Shown piece after piece: positions 45,150-55,946 of a stretch of 64,000 nt of DNA. Position numbers and translations under genes: made by a program. Positions within the stretch are counted from its first letter, which is position 1, and each line of letters opens with the position of its first letter. The stretch covers positions 172,793 to 236,792 of the forward strand of contig PDHQ01000013.1 of the NCBI GenBank assembly GCA_003339415.1. The letters are read 5' to 3'. The DNA comes from Ophiocordyceps camponoti-saundersi (nom. inval.) (lineage: Eukaryota; Ascomycota; Sordariomycetes; Hypocreales; Ophiocordycipitaceae). Under the pieces are notes generated by a model. It saw only the letters and a list, made by a program, of their open reading frames with translations, was not told where the DNA came from and searched no databases.

Positions 45150-45660
45150 CTATAATAGTAATAATTCGGCTATTATAGCTATATCTAACGCTTCGTTCGG
45201 GGATAACTATAACCGAAAAAATATTAAAGGCTTTATTATCCGAGTCTTCGGGGGTATAGTTATCTTTAAATCGGGTAAGTAGGATACTATTATTACCTTA
45301 TCTATAAAAGTAAAGTTCCTAGCCCTCTTTTATATTATTAAGGAAGTTAGAGCCTTCGAGAGGCTTTATAAGGAAGTATAATTTAAGCTTATATAAGATA
45401 TTACGATTTACTATAATAACCTTTAAATAATTAGGCTAATTACGGAGGAGAATTTAAAGCTAAAAACGAAGCTCCTCTACGTTAATATATACTTTTACTA
45501 ATTACGTTAAGAGGTTTAGTTAGGCCGTACGAAGATCGGCTAGATAGAAACTTCCGGTATAATAGCGAATAGACTAATTAAGCTACTCTAAGGGGAGAAA
45601 TTCTATACTTTTTAGAAAAAAATTAGGCTTACGAAGCTATATATAAATCCGAGGGATTAG
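45150..45660 (+). pseudogene. Copia RNase H, degraded
   Basis: Reads AISNASFGDNYNRKNIKGF, IIRVFGGIVIFKSGK, DTIITLSIKVKFLALFYIIK, LITEENLKLKTKLLYV and ETSGIIANRLIKLL, the copia RNase H pattern (DA.FGG....RKS..GY...GG.ISWKS.KQ..VA.ST.EAE...L and the terminal IAD.LTK.L). Confidence 0.82.
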
Positions 45661-46149
45661 AGGGAAAAAAATACCTCTTAATTAACTCGTTAATTAAGGC
45701 TTAAGGGGAAGAAAATACCCTTTATAGGCCTTATTTAAAATAGGTAGTTATACCTATTTACTCTCTATCTTATATATTAAATCTAAACTTATATATCCGT
45801 AATTAATCTTATTACTTATAACCCGGGCGTTACCTTAAATTACTATTATTTCTTTATTACTAGACCGATTTTCTTTAAAATCGTTATATATACTTATTTC
45901 GTTATTCTTTAATCGCTATCGCGATTATTTTCTTATCGGTTAAACGATACCCTTATCCTAAGATAATCTCCTTTATTATTTATTCTAATCGGGGAGATTA
46001 CCCTAAAATACTATAAACTTACGTTCGCGATATCTTCGTTTTCTTTACGAACTTTTCCTTTCTAATATTTTCGACTTATCTATTACTCTTTTTATTATTA
46101 AGGTAATATAATAAACTTATTAAAATATATAAAAAAAAATAAAAAGTTA

Positions 46150-46327
46150 GTAGTACCCGAAAATATTACTAACGAGACTAAACTAAGGAAAACCCCTAGC
46201 TAGGTAATTTAGCTAGTTTACTATAATAAGGGGGCCCTTAATCCCCTTATTATAGCTACTAGCTAAGCTACTTAACTAAGGGCCTCCCCTATATAATAGT
46301 TCCCGAAAATATATACTAAGGAGGTAC
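46150..46327. repeat. Imperfect 26-bp direct repeats flanking a palindrome
   Basis: TAGTACCCGAAAATATTACT at 46,150 recurs as TAGTTCCCGAAAATATATAC at 46,297. Between them lies the 46,193-46,284 palindrome. This could be an insertion with a long duplication or a MITE-like unit. Confidence 0.5.
46193..46284. repeat. Long palindrome, ~41-bp arms, 8-bp loop
   Basis: CTATAATAAGGGG (46,221-46,233) is the perfect reverse complement of CCCCTTATTATAG (46,243-46,255). The complementarity continues outward imperfectly through GGTAATTTAGCTAGT and ACTAGCTAAGCTACTT; mismatches are mostly transitions. Confidence 0.7.
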
Positions 46328-46402
46328 CGGGAATCGAACCCGGCCCTATTAAAGGCTTAGCTATAAAAATAACTACTTAACCGTTATCTAATATTTTCTA
46401 AG
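46322..46402 (-). pseudogene. tRNA-like fossil inside the copia element
   Basis: On the minus strand the 3' half is intact: T-arm CCGGGTTCGATTCCCGG followed by acceptor TACCTCC. About 55 bases upstream lies GAAAATA, which equals the expected partner GGAGGTA after three G-to-A changes. AACGGTTAAG fits a D-loop. The anticodon arm (AGTTA...TAGCT) has only a 6-nt loop, so the identity cannot be read. It is best explained as a RIP-mutated tRNA gene or tRNA-derived SINE head. Confidence 0.6.
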
Positions 46403-46547
46403 CTAAATAAACTAACTTATATACTTTACTACTAATTAACCCTTAACTCTTTCCTTAATTATCGCGAGAAACCTTAATTATACTTTTTAAAAAGTAAGTA
46501 TTACTTACCCGGTATAGAAGGTAGTATACGTAGCACTTATAGGGGTA

Positions 46548-46845
46548 TATTAGAAGGCTAAGATAAGAGTAAGTTAAGCGTATATTTTTATTATCCCTTA
46601 AGGCGTATAGTTATTATAGTAACGGCTCCGTAACCTAGGAAACGGAATTCCTATTAGGAAAAAAGGCTATATCTAGGGTAATATATAGGATATAGGAATA
46701 AAGGCTTATTTATAAGGGTATCACGGTATAAGAGGTAGATACGGATAGTCTTTATTATATATATAAAGATAACGATAATTCCCTCCGTTTTAGGAGGGTA
46801 AGCATATTAATTAATGCAATTTGCACGCCTCCTCCTTGTCTGACA
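46548..46845 (+). repeat. Copia 3' LTR
   Basis: 298 bp, starts TATTAGAAGGCTAAGAT (RIP-changed TGTCAG) and ends CCTTGTCTGACA. The outer 40 bp are nearly free of RIP. A short purine stretch AGGGG lies just upstream. Confidence 0.93.
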
Positions 46846-46850
46846 ATATT

Positions 46851-48146
46851 ACCTCTACCTACCTTCCTACCTACACATCCTCCTCGCTCACTCGCTCCAT
46901 CGTCGTACGGAGTCAGTCACTCGCACCCGCGGACTCAAGACCGTCTCTTCCGGCCCCTCCCCCTTTTCCCCATATCCCATGCCCCATCACTCGCTGGATT
47001 CTCCCGTTTCGCACCCGACTCGAAACACAGGCAGCTTCGGCCGTCCCAGAAATAGCTCGTTATCGCTTTCATAATCCCCATCAGCCACCCTTTTCCCTGT
47101 CGTCCGCCGCCATCCCACACTCATACCAAGTCACATTGTATTGCTTCTCATGTCTACTCCCGTCCACACCGGTAACAATGGCACAGCAGATATCGTACAC
47201 GCCGTCGGACCATCAAAGTGTATTATCTCAACCTCTCGCTGACTGCTCTCACTATCAAGTCATCATCTCCTCCGCCCACCACTCTCGCTCTTGACGTATA
47301 TCCCCTCCAAACCGCACTTCTTCCCGTTGTCGACGTTTTTTTTTTGTTGATTTGCTCTCCGAGGTCTGGTCTTGCGTGTGGCAACAACTGCCCCCCCCAT
47401 CCCTCTCCCCTTTTGATCCCTCTTCGCCTCAACAGGGGCAGTGATGGATAAGACGACCGTTTCGCCGCCGTCTGACACCAGCACTGCACGCACACAGATT
47501 ACCGAGGAAAACAGGGAAATACAGACGAAAGAAATGGACGAGGGATAGGAAAAGAAAGAAAAAAGGTGATACAACCGCCCCCTGTTCGACGATCGAAGTG
47601 AGGAAAGGAGAAAGAAGAAATAGGAGACTTTCTTGGTAAGCGGGAATATCGTGCAAAGGATCCTCCTGCAAAAAAGAGAACTGCAGCCCGGGAATGGGAC
47701 AGCGGGAGAAAGGAAAAGAAGAAAAGCAAAAGAACAGGAAGACAAGGAAACAAGGCGAAGCCATCGCGTCAAATGCTTCCCCGTCTTGTACCATGGCCAC
47801 AGCCTCGCCCCTCAAACCCCCTTCTCCGCGCCGATTGCTGCCGAATTTGAGGGAGAGGGGCCACCGCATCGACAAAAGGGGGCTTCAGAGAAAAGGTAAC
47901 AAGAAGATTATAACGGTAACAAGTTGGGTTTCGTCAATTCGTCCTGCGTACGCCGGTACTCGCATGCTAGTGTATGGGTCGTCATCGGTTTCTCCGAAAA
48001 CTGGCGGGCTAAATAGTTGCTCGAATGCGCTTCGTTGAACAGGTCGCGCCGGTGATGGGAGTCGGCCGCCACGTCCATCCGTCGTCGCAGAAAAGGGGGA
48101 GAGGAGGAGGGGGGGAGGGGGGGTTGCGCGGCCTTGTTGGCGGCCG
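46851..48146. other. Intergenic, 3' side of the G-beta gene
   Basis: Normal composition, pyrimidine- and purine-rich tracts, no recognised gene. Overlapping open frames of up to 169 codons on the minus strand have a biased F/S/R composition. Part is probably the G-beta 3' UTR. Confidence 0.45.
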
Positions 48147-49486
48147 TTAATATGCCCAGATTTTCAGCTGCAACCTCGTCAGCCCCCATTTACGACGCTA
48201 CCGTCAGCCACGGAAAGGCATCTTTTGCTCACCAAAGAATCCCATGAGCCGGTGCACAGGCTGATGCCGTCGTTGCTGACGCCCAGGCAGCTGACTCGGT
48301 TCTCGTGGCCGACGAGCGAGCCGACCTTTTCGCCCCGAGTCACGTCCCAGACCTGCCATCCCGTCAGCAAACGGCTTCCCACCGCGGGGGAGGGAGGGGG
48401 GAAGATCGATAGCCCACCTTGCACTCAAAATCGTCGTAGCCGGCAAACAGCAGTCGGCCGGAGACGGACGTGGCTACGGAAGTGATGCCGCACAGGATCG
48501 TCTCGGACTGGGCGCGTCTTTTGTCAGTCCGGCGCCAGGCCCTTTGATCATAGCGTCTACTCACGCTGTAATTGTTCAGCTCGCGATCGGCGCGGATGTC
48601 AAAGAGTCGGCAAGTAGCGTCGTCAGATCCGGTGACGAAGGAGTGACCGTCGGGGAAGAACTGGATGGCGTTGATGTCCGACTCGTGGCCGGCAAAAGTC
48701 TGAACGGCCTTGCCGGCGCGGATATCCCACAGCTTGGCAAAAGAATCGCAGGCGCCCGAAATGAAGGTATTTTGGTTGGTCGGGTTGAGGCTGATGCTCA
48801 TGACGTCGCCGAGATGGTCGGCAAATTCCGTCACCTTTTGTCCCGTCTCGACATCCCACTTCATACACGTCATGTCGCCCGAAGACGTTAGTATGGAGCG
48901 GTCGTTTATGAAGCGGCAGCAAGACAGGTAGCCGGCGTGGCCGGAGAGCTCTTTGGCCACGCGCGTGGGGCCGTCTCTTTGATGGTTGAGGTTGTAGATG
49001 GAGCAGATGTTGTCGAGGCCGCCACAAGCGACGTAATTGCCGCTCGGGGCATAGGCGCACGTCATGACCCACGACGAACGCAAGGGTATCGCGTGCACCT
49101 TGTTTGTCGTATAGGCATCCCAAATGATGAGCTTCCCATCCTGCGAGGCCGAAACGAGATGTCTCCGATCGGTAGACCAGTGCATGGCATAGATCTTGGC
49201 CAGATGGCCCTTGAGCGTGCGTTTGGCCTTCATGAGCTGATTCTTTGGGATGGGCTCGTGCGCTTGCTGGGCGACGGCGCGGACTAGAGAGAGAAGAAGA
49301 GGAAAAAAACTGTCAGCAGCGCGAAAGCTCGACGAGAATCAATTGCGGGCACGTACGGGTCGTATCGGACAGTTCATCCTTCTTGCGCTTGATGCGGTCT
49401 TTGAGCGTCTCAGCCTCGCGACGCGCCTGCTGAATCCGCGCCTGCATGGCCTCTTGCGAGACGTCGTTGGCGCCCTGCGAATTCAT
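48147..49486 (-). CDS. Heterotrimeric G-protein beta subunit (359 aa, 5 exons)
   Basis: Exons in coding order: 49486-49357, 49283-48565, 48507-48418, 48352-48233, 48167-48147 (1,080 nt). An N-terminal helix (about 10-42, [20 protein letters not shown]) is the coiled coil that pairs with G-gamma. Seven WD40 blades follow from [20 protein letters not shown] (about 61): [100 protein letters not shown] and finally GSWDSLLKIWAY. 359 residues fits fungal G-beta (GNB-1, Cpgb-1). It forms the G-beta-gamma dimer at the plasma membrane and signals to MAPK and cAMP pathways. The last exon codes only LKIWAY plus stop. The phosducin-like gene upstream in the window is its likely chaperone. Confidence 0.96.
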
Positions 49487-52400
49487 CGTGACGCAGCGAC
49501 GACGGGGAGGGAGACGAGTCGTCGGGTCGAGGCGGCACGGCGGAAAAAGAGGGGACAAAGTAGGGAGGGAGGGAGAGAAGGAGGGTGGGGTTGTTGGAAA
49601 GAGCGTCGATCGGAAGCAAAGGAACGGCAGACGGCGAGAGCGGCGGCGGCGGCGGCGGCGGAGGGCGGCGGCGGCGACGACGGCGACGGATCACGGAGAA
49701 GAGGCTGAGGAGGAGGAGGGAGGAGGCGGAGGGGGGAGAAGGGGGGGGGGGGGGGGGGGGGGGGGGGAGGAGGAGGAAGAGAGGCGGAGAAGGAGAGAAC
49801 GGAGTAAAAGGACCGTTGTCGGGCGTCGGAATTGGCAGGCTTGGAGTGGAGAGACGGAGAGAGAGGCGAACGAACGGGGGCGAGGAGGCCGGACGTTTTG
49901 GCGTAGGCAGTTTGGTGATTGTTGGTCAGTTTAGGGGCAGCCTGAGCAGAAGAGAGAATGCGGGCGAGTCGCTGTGATAGCGCAGGCTGCAGGTACCGCC
50001 GGGGTAACAGGTGATAGGGCGGTACCGGTGGCTTGTTAGGGGAGGGAGGGGGGCAAACGGTGTCGAGCAGGCAGGCGCAGTTAACGGGCTGTCTAGCAGC
50101 TAGCCTCTTGGTAGACTGGTCAGTGGCAGTAGCCTAGCAGGTGGATTAGGTGAGGCGAGGCAGTGTTTCTTTCCACTGCTAACCTGGCGCTCTCGGTTTT
50201 TTTTTTGGGGGGGGGGGGGGGGAGAGGGAAGAGAAGACCCAGCCGAAAGCCTTTTGGCGGTGCTGGCTGTCAGTGTCAGGTGCTAAGCCTACTGCTAATC
50301 AAAAGCGTGTGCGCGTAGCGCTGGTACCTGCCTACCAAAGTACCTAGTAGGTACATGCCAGCTTTTACAAGCTTTCTAACGTCTCCAAACTGACAGAGAG
50401 GGAAAAAAAAATAAGAGAGAAAAGGGTAGCGGTACCGGCTGCGAAGCTATGGGCGAGTGCCAAGTCCGAGGCACCGTACTTGATACACTGTCCAAAGGGG
50501 AGGGGAGGAAAAAAGATTAAAAACAAAAGAAAAAGGCCGAGCTCAATATCTGATTTTCGTCAGGGGGAGAAACAACAAGGTACAGAGAAGAAGTCGAGAG
50601 ATGCGAGCTGTGAAGGGGGAAGAGAGGAGGGGGGGGGGGGGGGGGGGCGCGGCGGGGGGCCCCCCCCCCCCCCCCCCCGCGCGCCGCCGCCCGGGGTCAA
50701 ACACACCACACNNNNNNNNNNGTGTGGGGGGGGGGGGGGGGTGGGTGGGGGGGGGGGGGGGGGGGGGGGGGGGCGCTGAAAGGTCCTCTCCCCCCCCTCC
50801 CCCAGAGCTGCTGCTATCCGGGACAACACACTCACACGCACACACGCGCTCACACACACACACAAAAAGGGTAAGGGCACGAGACACCAGAAGCGGCACC
50901 ACGGGTTGATGAGCCCAGCTGTGGCGCCCTGTATATATGTATGTATGTATGTATGTACATAAGTTCGGAGGTAAAGGACAGAAAAAAATGATGATGAACG
51001 GGGGAATGGGATGGGATGGGATGGGATGGGGGACCTTCGATGGCCGGGGCAGATTGATTAGTAGAAGGCTCTGCTCCTCTCTTGCTTCTCCTCCTCCTCC
51101 TCCTCCTCCTCCTCTCCATCTCCTCTTCGACCTGTTCTGCAGGGCTCATTAAACAGCTGCAATACTTTGTGGGGTGTTGTATTCGCTCATCCCCTGCGAA
51201 GTCCTCAGCACCCAGCAGCTCTTGCCACACACTGTGACGGAAACATACAATGTACAAGGTACCTGCCGGAAGAGGTACCCACCTCATCGCGGAGGGCGTC
51301 TGCATCCGGCCCGAAAGGACTCGCTCTCTCTCTCTCTCTCTCTCTCTCTTATTGTCTGCCTGCGTGTTCGTCTGTCTCTCTCTCTCTCGCGGGAAATCCA
51401 TCAAAAAATTTAATGGCCATGAACAGGTGTCTACACCTAGTATGCACATAGGTACTCATACACACAGGTATATCCATCCGTACGTGTACTATGTAGGTAA
51501 ACATAAGCTTGTGCGCGCATCTGCCATCCTCGTCTCATTTATTAACGAAGCTCGAGTGTGTAAGTAGTACCTTGAATGTACAAAGTATGTACATAATTAT
51601 AGCACAATTAAATGAGTGTGCAAATACGGAACAGGTACTCACGCACCCAGATGTGTAGCTCAGCTACCTCATACCAGCTTGGCTATCGACATTTTTGTGT
51701 TAGACGAACCCGTCCGTCCATGTACCGGTACGGAATTGCCTTGGTGAAATTGGCCCCGCGCGCGCGGGATCCACAACCGAGCGAAGAAAAGCAGCAGCAG
51801 CAGCGCAGCAGCAACAACCTACGGATACATCAACAGACACACTAAGGCCAGTAAATGACTGAACGACACAACAAATCAAAAGTCAGAAGAAAAAAAGGAA
51901 AGAGAGAAATTTGATGGGAAGACAATGTACGGAGTATCTTTGGAACTGCATGTCAGCGGCCTCGTGCAGCAACAGCAGCATCAAGAGCCATACGGTGCAT
52001 GCATGCATGCATGTACATAGGTACATATGTATATACTTTTTTTTATACACGATTCCCGAAATTTGTTAGTCAGCTCATCCGACAATCTAAAGCTCTCTCT
52101 TCTCGTCTCCGGGGTCCGGGATGAAGAGGGGGGGGGGAGGGCCAATAGTCGGTAACACGATATTATATCCGTAGAAGACGAAGACGATGGATGCTAAAGT
52201 TTGCGGAGTAAAGTTGCCCGAATTACAGATGATAAAGAGCACTAAGAAACACACGCCGACACTCACTCACTCACTCTCACACTGATTCACAAGTCCGTCC
52301 GCATGCGAACAAGAGCGCAGCCACTATCCATACCGACGGATCCGTTGTCTGTCTGTACCTAGGTAGACAGGTACCTAGGACGGGAACGGCTCGGCACGTG

Positions 52401-53713
52401 AGGGAGGAAAAAAAATGAGGCATCTGGTCACACTTCTTTCAACGACAAGGCTTTCGGGAACGAGCCCTACCCTCTCCCAAAGCATAGGATTGGGTAGGTA
52501 TTCCTTCGTACCATTCGTACCAACGGAACTGAACGTGAACAAGAAAAAAAGAAGAAAAATTCTTTAAGCGCCGCTTGTGACCCTGCTGCAACCTGCAGCC
52601 CTGCCACTGCCAAGTCATCACCCCGTCCGATTCGTCCTCTTGCTCGCCAACCAGGTATCGCCAGTTGTGCACAATGCCACCACCCAGCTTTATGGAGACC
52701 ACATATCTGTTATCAATCACATCAACACATACATAAGGAAAAAAGGCTATTTCTTCTTCTTTTTGTATTGTTTTTCCCTCCTTCTCTTCTGCTCACATTC
52801 TTCCATCTCCCCTACCTCTCAGCCTCTTCCCCTCCCACACCTCATATCACAGCTCTCTCTCTCCCTCTCTCTCTCCTCTCCGTCGAAAAGCACGTGACGA
52901 AAAAAGCCCACACTTTCTTTCATCCGGAAGGAAATTCCGTACCGTGCGGGAAAATTTGGCAAAAGTTTGTGCGATACTCGGACCTCTCCCATCAGCTCGG
53001 CACAAGCCACACACTCACACACACCCTCTCTGCCTCCCCCATCCACCTCCCCATGCACAAACGAAACGGAACACTCTTTGTTTGAATTCTTACCTGATAA
53101 ATATGTATGCACATACAATGTATAAAGACCTCTTACCAGCCGCTACACAGATGTATGTACATATGCATGTACGTAGCATCTACTTGTCCCATCTGGTAGT
53201 AGCTATTCGTACATTTCTGGGACGTGCTAGGCATGTCTTACAAGTTCCTCCACGGAAGCCTCACTCCCGGTCCCAGCGACGACGACGGTCCGGTCCGTTC
53301 AGTCTCATCATACTAGGTAGCCATTGCCTCCGCCTCCGCCGCCCCGGACCCCCCGCTTCTCCGGGAATTACAGTCTGCCGCCACGCTCGGACCTTGATGG
53401 GCGTCAGCTGAGCCGTCCGTTCGTTCCGCCGCGGACGAGCTACTGGTTGAAGAAAGAATGACGTCGCTTCCTCGACGGATAACGTCTTTCGACAGCGAAC
53501 ATCAACATCGTCCCGCGTGAGACAGAACTCTGCCAAGTCTGTGCGTCTGATGATCGGTGTCGTTTCTCGTCCCGTCACTACAGACTACAGTATGTACAGT
53601 AATTCTATCCATAGAGGTGAAAAGTTACCCAGGTCTATCCTATAGAGCTTCGTGGTGGGCATCTCAGTACTAGTATCCGTATATGTAATATACACGCAAC
53701 ATACTAGTATTTG
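49487..53713. other. 4.2-kb gene-poor intergenic region with assembly gap
   Basis: No gene recognised. Contains CGG-rich and G-run sequence at 49,640-49,767 (oligo-C upstream of G-beta), a G-run at 50,208, a C/G-run region with ten Ns at 50,711-50,721, a TATG tract at 50,937, GGGATGGGATG repeats at 51,007, CTC repeats at 51,090, (CT)n at 51,325, GCATGCATGCATG at 51,999, TACCTAGGTA at 52,356 and (CT)n at 52,855. The frames seen are short or repeat-derived. Confidence 0.5.
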
Positions 53714-55946
53714 TCACGCCTGAGCCTTCACCCAATCCCTGAACCAGCCCAACGCCTCGGGATTGGCAACGCTGGCATTAGTCTTGACCTCAAGTCCACA
53801 TAGAATCTGCTTCACGGCCACCTCGATCCTGAGTTACGCTTGTCAGCATAGGTTCTGACCGAGTCGTCCGAGGCAAGTGTATGTATGTGAACAATCTGCA
53901 CTTACTTCTTGCCGTTGCTCGTCTTGGGAATGCCGCCTCCGCACTCCTCGACGATGCCGGGCACGTGCCTGGGACTCAGCTCCTCTCGGATCTTGACCTT
54001 GATCTGCGTCCTCAGCTCGTCCGTAAACGTCTGGCCCCGCATCATGACGACGAAGAGACAGACCGTTTCATCCGCCTCTGTCGGCCCGTGCCGACCCACA
54101 CAGACTGCATCCTCCACCTCCGAGGCAAAGAAGCGAATGAGTATGTTGTAAATCTCGGCCGACCCGAAACGCACCCCCGCCGGTTTGAGGACGCCGTCCG
54201 ACCTGCCGAGCATGATGAGGCCTCTGGTCGTCGCATCCGGCATCTTGACAAAGTCGCCATGATGCCATACCGCTCCCTCAACTCCGCAAATGTCCCGAAA
54301 GCGCTCGAAATAGGCCGCCCGGTACTTGTCGTCACCGCCGGGGCCGAAGAAGGTGAGTGGCTGGCAGGGGAAAGGCTTGACGCAGACCAAATCCCCCGTC
54401 TCGCCGGCCGAAAGCTCTTCTCCCGACGCTGAATCCACAACGCGAATGTCCATGCCAAGACCGGCGCATTGGATCTCGCCGGTACGAACTGGGAGCAGCG
54501 GGCAAGGAGCCCCGAATAGGGAGATAATGTCAGTGCCACCCGTGATGGAGGCCAGATTCACCGTCTTGGGAAATGCCTCGTAGACGAACTTGAAGGTCGA
54601 GGGCGGTAAGGGGGAGGCTGTGGAGTAGATTGCTAGCAGGTTCGAGAGATCGATGCCTGGCTCCCTAACCGGGCGAACGTCATGAGCTTCTAGTGTCGTG
54701 AGATAGGCGGCAGAGGTGCCGAAGTGGGTGACGCGGAGCTCGGATAGCAGCCTCGGCAAAGACAAAAACGAATGCGGCCGAAAGGGAGACCCCGAATAAG
54801 CCACGATGGTAGCGCCGACAGCCAACGAACCGACACTCCAGTGCCACATCATCCATGAAGTTGTAGTGTAGCAAAGCATACGTGAGGCAGCCGACATGGA
54901 GCAGTGCAGCGAATGTTCCTTCTTATGCTGTAGAAGGGTACCCAAGGCAGTGTGAACGATGGGCTTGGGCAAGCCTGTCGTACCGCTAGAAAAGAGAATG
55001 TAGACTGGGTGAGACGGAGGAAGCTGCTCAAACTGCAGAGAGCCGGACGGCCCGCTGTTTAGAAACGAGCCATACTCATGTGCCTTGACGCCTAAAGACT
55101 CGACTTGGGCGACGCCCAGGTCTCCGGCGACATTGGGTATGACGACGACGGTGTGCAGACCTTTCGTGAGCAGCTCCGTCACGATGGCTTGGGTTTTTTC
55201 CGTGCTGGACCATTCCTTGGCGTTATACACGGTCCCGTTGTCCACGAAGAGGACCTTGGGCGCGAGCTGGGTCAGACGGTCGAGGACGGCCGAGACGCCC
55301 GTGTCCGGGCTGATGCTGGTCCATATTGCGCCCAGAGAGGTAGCGGCGAGCATGGCAACGACAGCCTCGACATGGTTGGATACGTAGCCGGCGACAACAT
55401 GGCCAGGCTGAAGCTCGGCCGCTCTCAAGGCGTTGGCGCAGCGGCGAACAGCGTCACGAAGCTCGGCCCACGAGGTGGAGCGCAGATGGCCGGGCTGCTC
55501 GGTCACAGTGATGACAGCGGGAGACTCGGGATCGGCGGCAGCATCAATGGCAGCCGTGGACGGGGGAAACAGCAGGTTTTGCGCAAAATTGAGACGGGCC
55601 TCGGAGAAGAAATCGGGGCGAGGATACATGGGGGCGTCGTCAGGGATGGCCTACCAAGGGCGATGTGAGCGCCAAGGCCAGAGGACGAGGAGCATCGTCA
55701 GCTACTCTCCCCGGGGAGAGGGACACGACACACCCTTCCAGGCTTGACGGAGGCGACAATGCCGACAAACTCCCACAAATCCTCCCAGAAAGGCGAGACG
55801 TTGTCGATAGACCATCGGTATAGGGCCGAGTAACCGTCGACGGACAGGCCATGGCGCCGGTTGACATGTTGCATGAACCGCCACATGGGCGTCGAAGTGG
55901 GATCGGGATGCCGCCAAAGCACGTCCGGGACGTTGCCGTTAGCCAT
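53714..55946 (-). CDS. Acetoacetyl-CoA synthetase (690 aa, 3 exons)
   Basis: Exons 55946-55734, 55650-53906, 53828-53714 (2,073 nt). An ANL-superfamily adenylating enzyme: the N-terminal cap has MWRFMQHVNRRHGL and FWEDLWEFVGI. The ATP loop ILFSSGTTGLPKP is at about 289-301. SWMMWHWSVGSLAVGA, SITGGTDIISLFGAPCP and RTGEIQCAGLGMDIRVVD lead to the hinge GRSDGVLKPAGVRFGSAEIY (553-572). The C-terminal lysine lies in KTSNGKKIEVAVKQIL (about 652), completed across the last intron. Whole-length pattern and the VKTNASVANPEALGWFRDW end identify acetoacetyl-CoA synthetase rather than acetyl-CoA synthetase. It makes acetoacetyl-CoA from acetoacetate, CoA and ATP (ketone/leucine carbon to lipid or sterol), probably in the cytosol; no PTS1 is present. 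Start chosen at MANGNVPDVLW, where similarity begins. Confidence 0.95.

Larger units (their letters stand above)
40655..46845 (+). mobile_element. Ty1/copia LTR retrotransposon, RIP-killed, 6.19 kb
   Basis: Flanked by two 298-bp LTRs (40,655-40,952 and 46,548-46,845) and a 5-bp ATATT duplication. The outermost ends are perfect TGTCAG/CTGACA inverted repeats, the inner ends RIP-changed to CTAATA and TATTAG. Domain order on the plus strand is protease (about 42.38 kb), integrase (43.0-43.6), reverse transcriptase (44.2-44.9) and RNase H (45.15-45.6), the copia order. All frames carry many TAA/TAG stops. The primer site matches the anticodon arm of initiator tRNA-Met, as in copia/Ty5. The last 850 bp hold a tRNA-like fossil and a palindrome. 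It sits between the phosducin-like and G-beta genes. Confidence 0.95.

Noticed and set aside
47263..47875. Minus-strand frames of 148-169 codons downstream of G-beta
   Set aside because: Phe/Ser/Arg-rich with no motifs, overlapping each other, most likely 3' UTR or intergenic.
50480..50909. Glycine- or proline-rich frames across the second gap
   Set aside because: They read through G/C homopolymers and Ns.
53261..53578. 105-codon minus-strand frame downstream of AacS
   Set aside because: Arg-rich, no recognisable motif, no supporting splice or homology signal.
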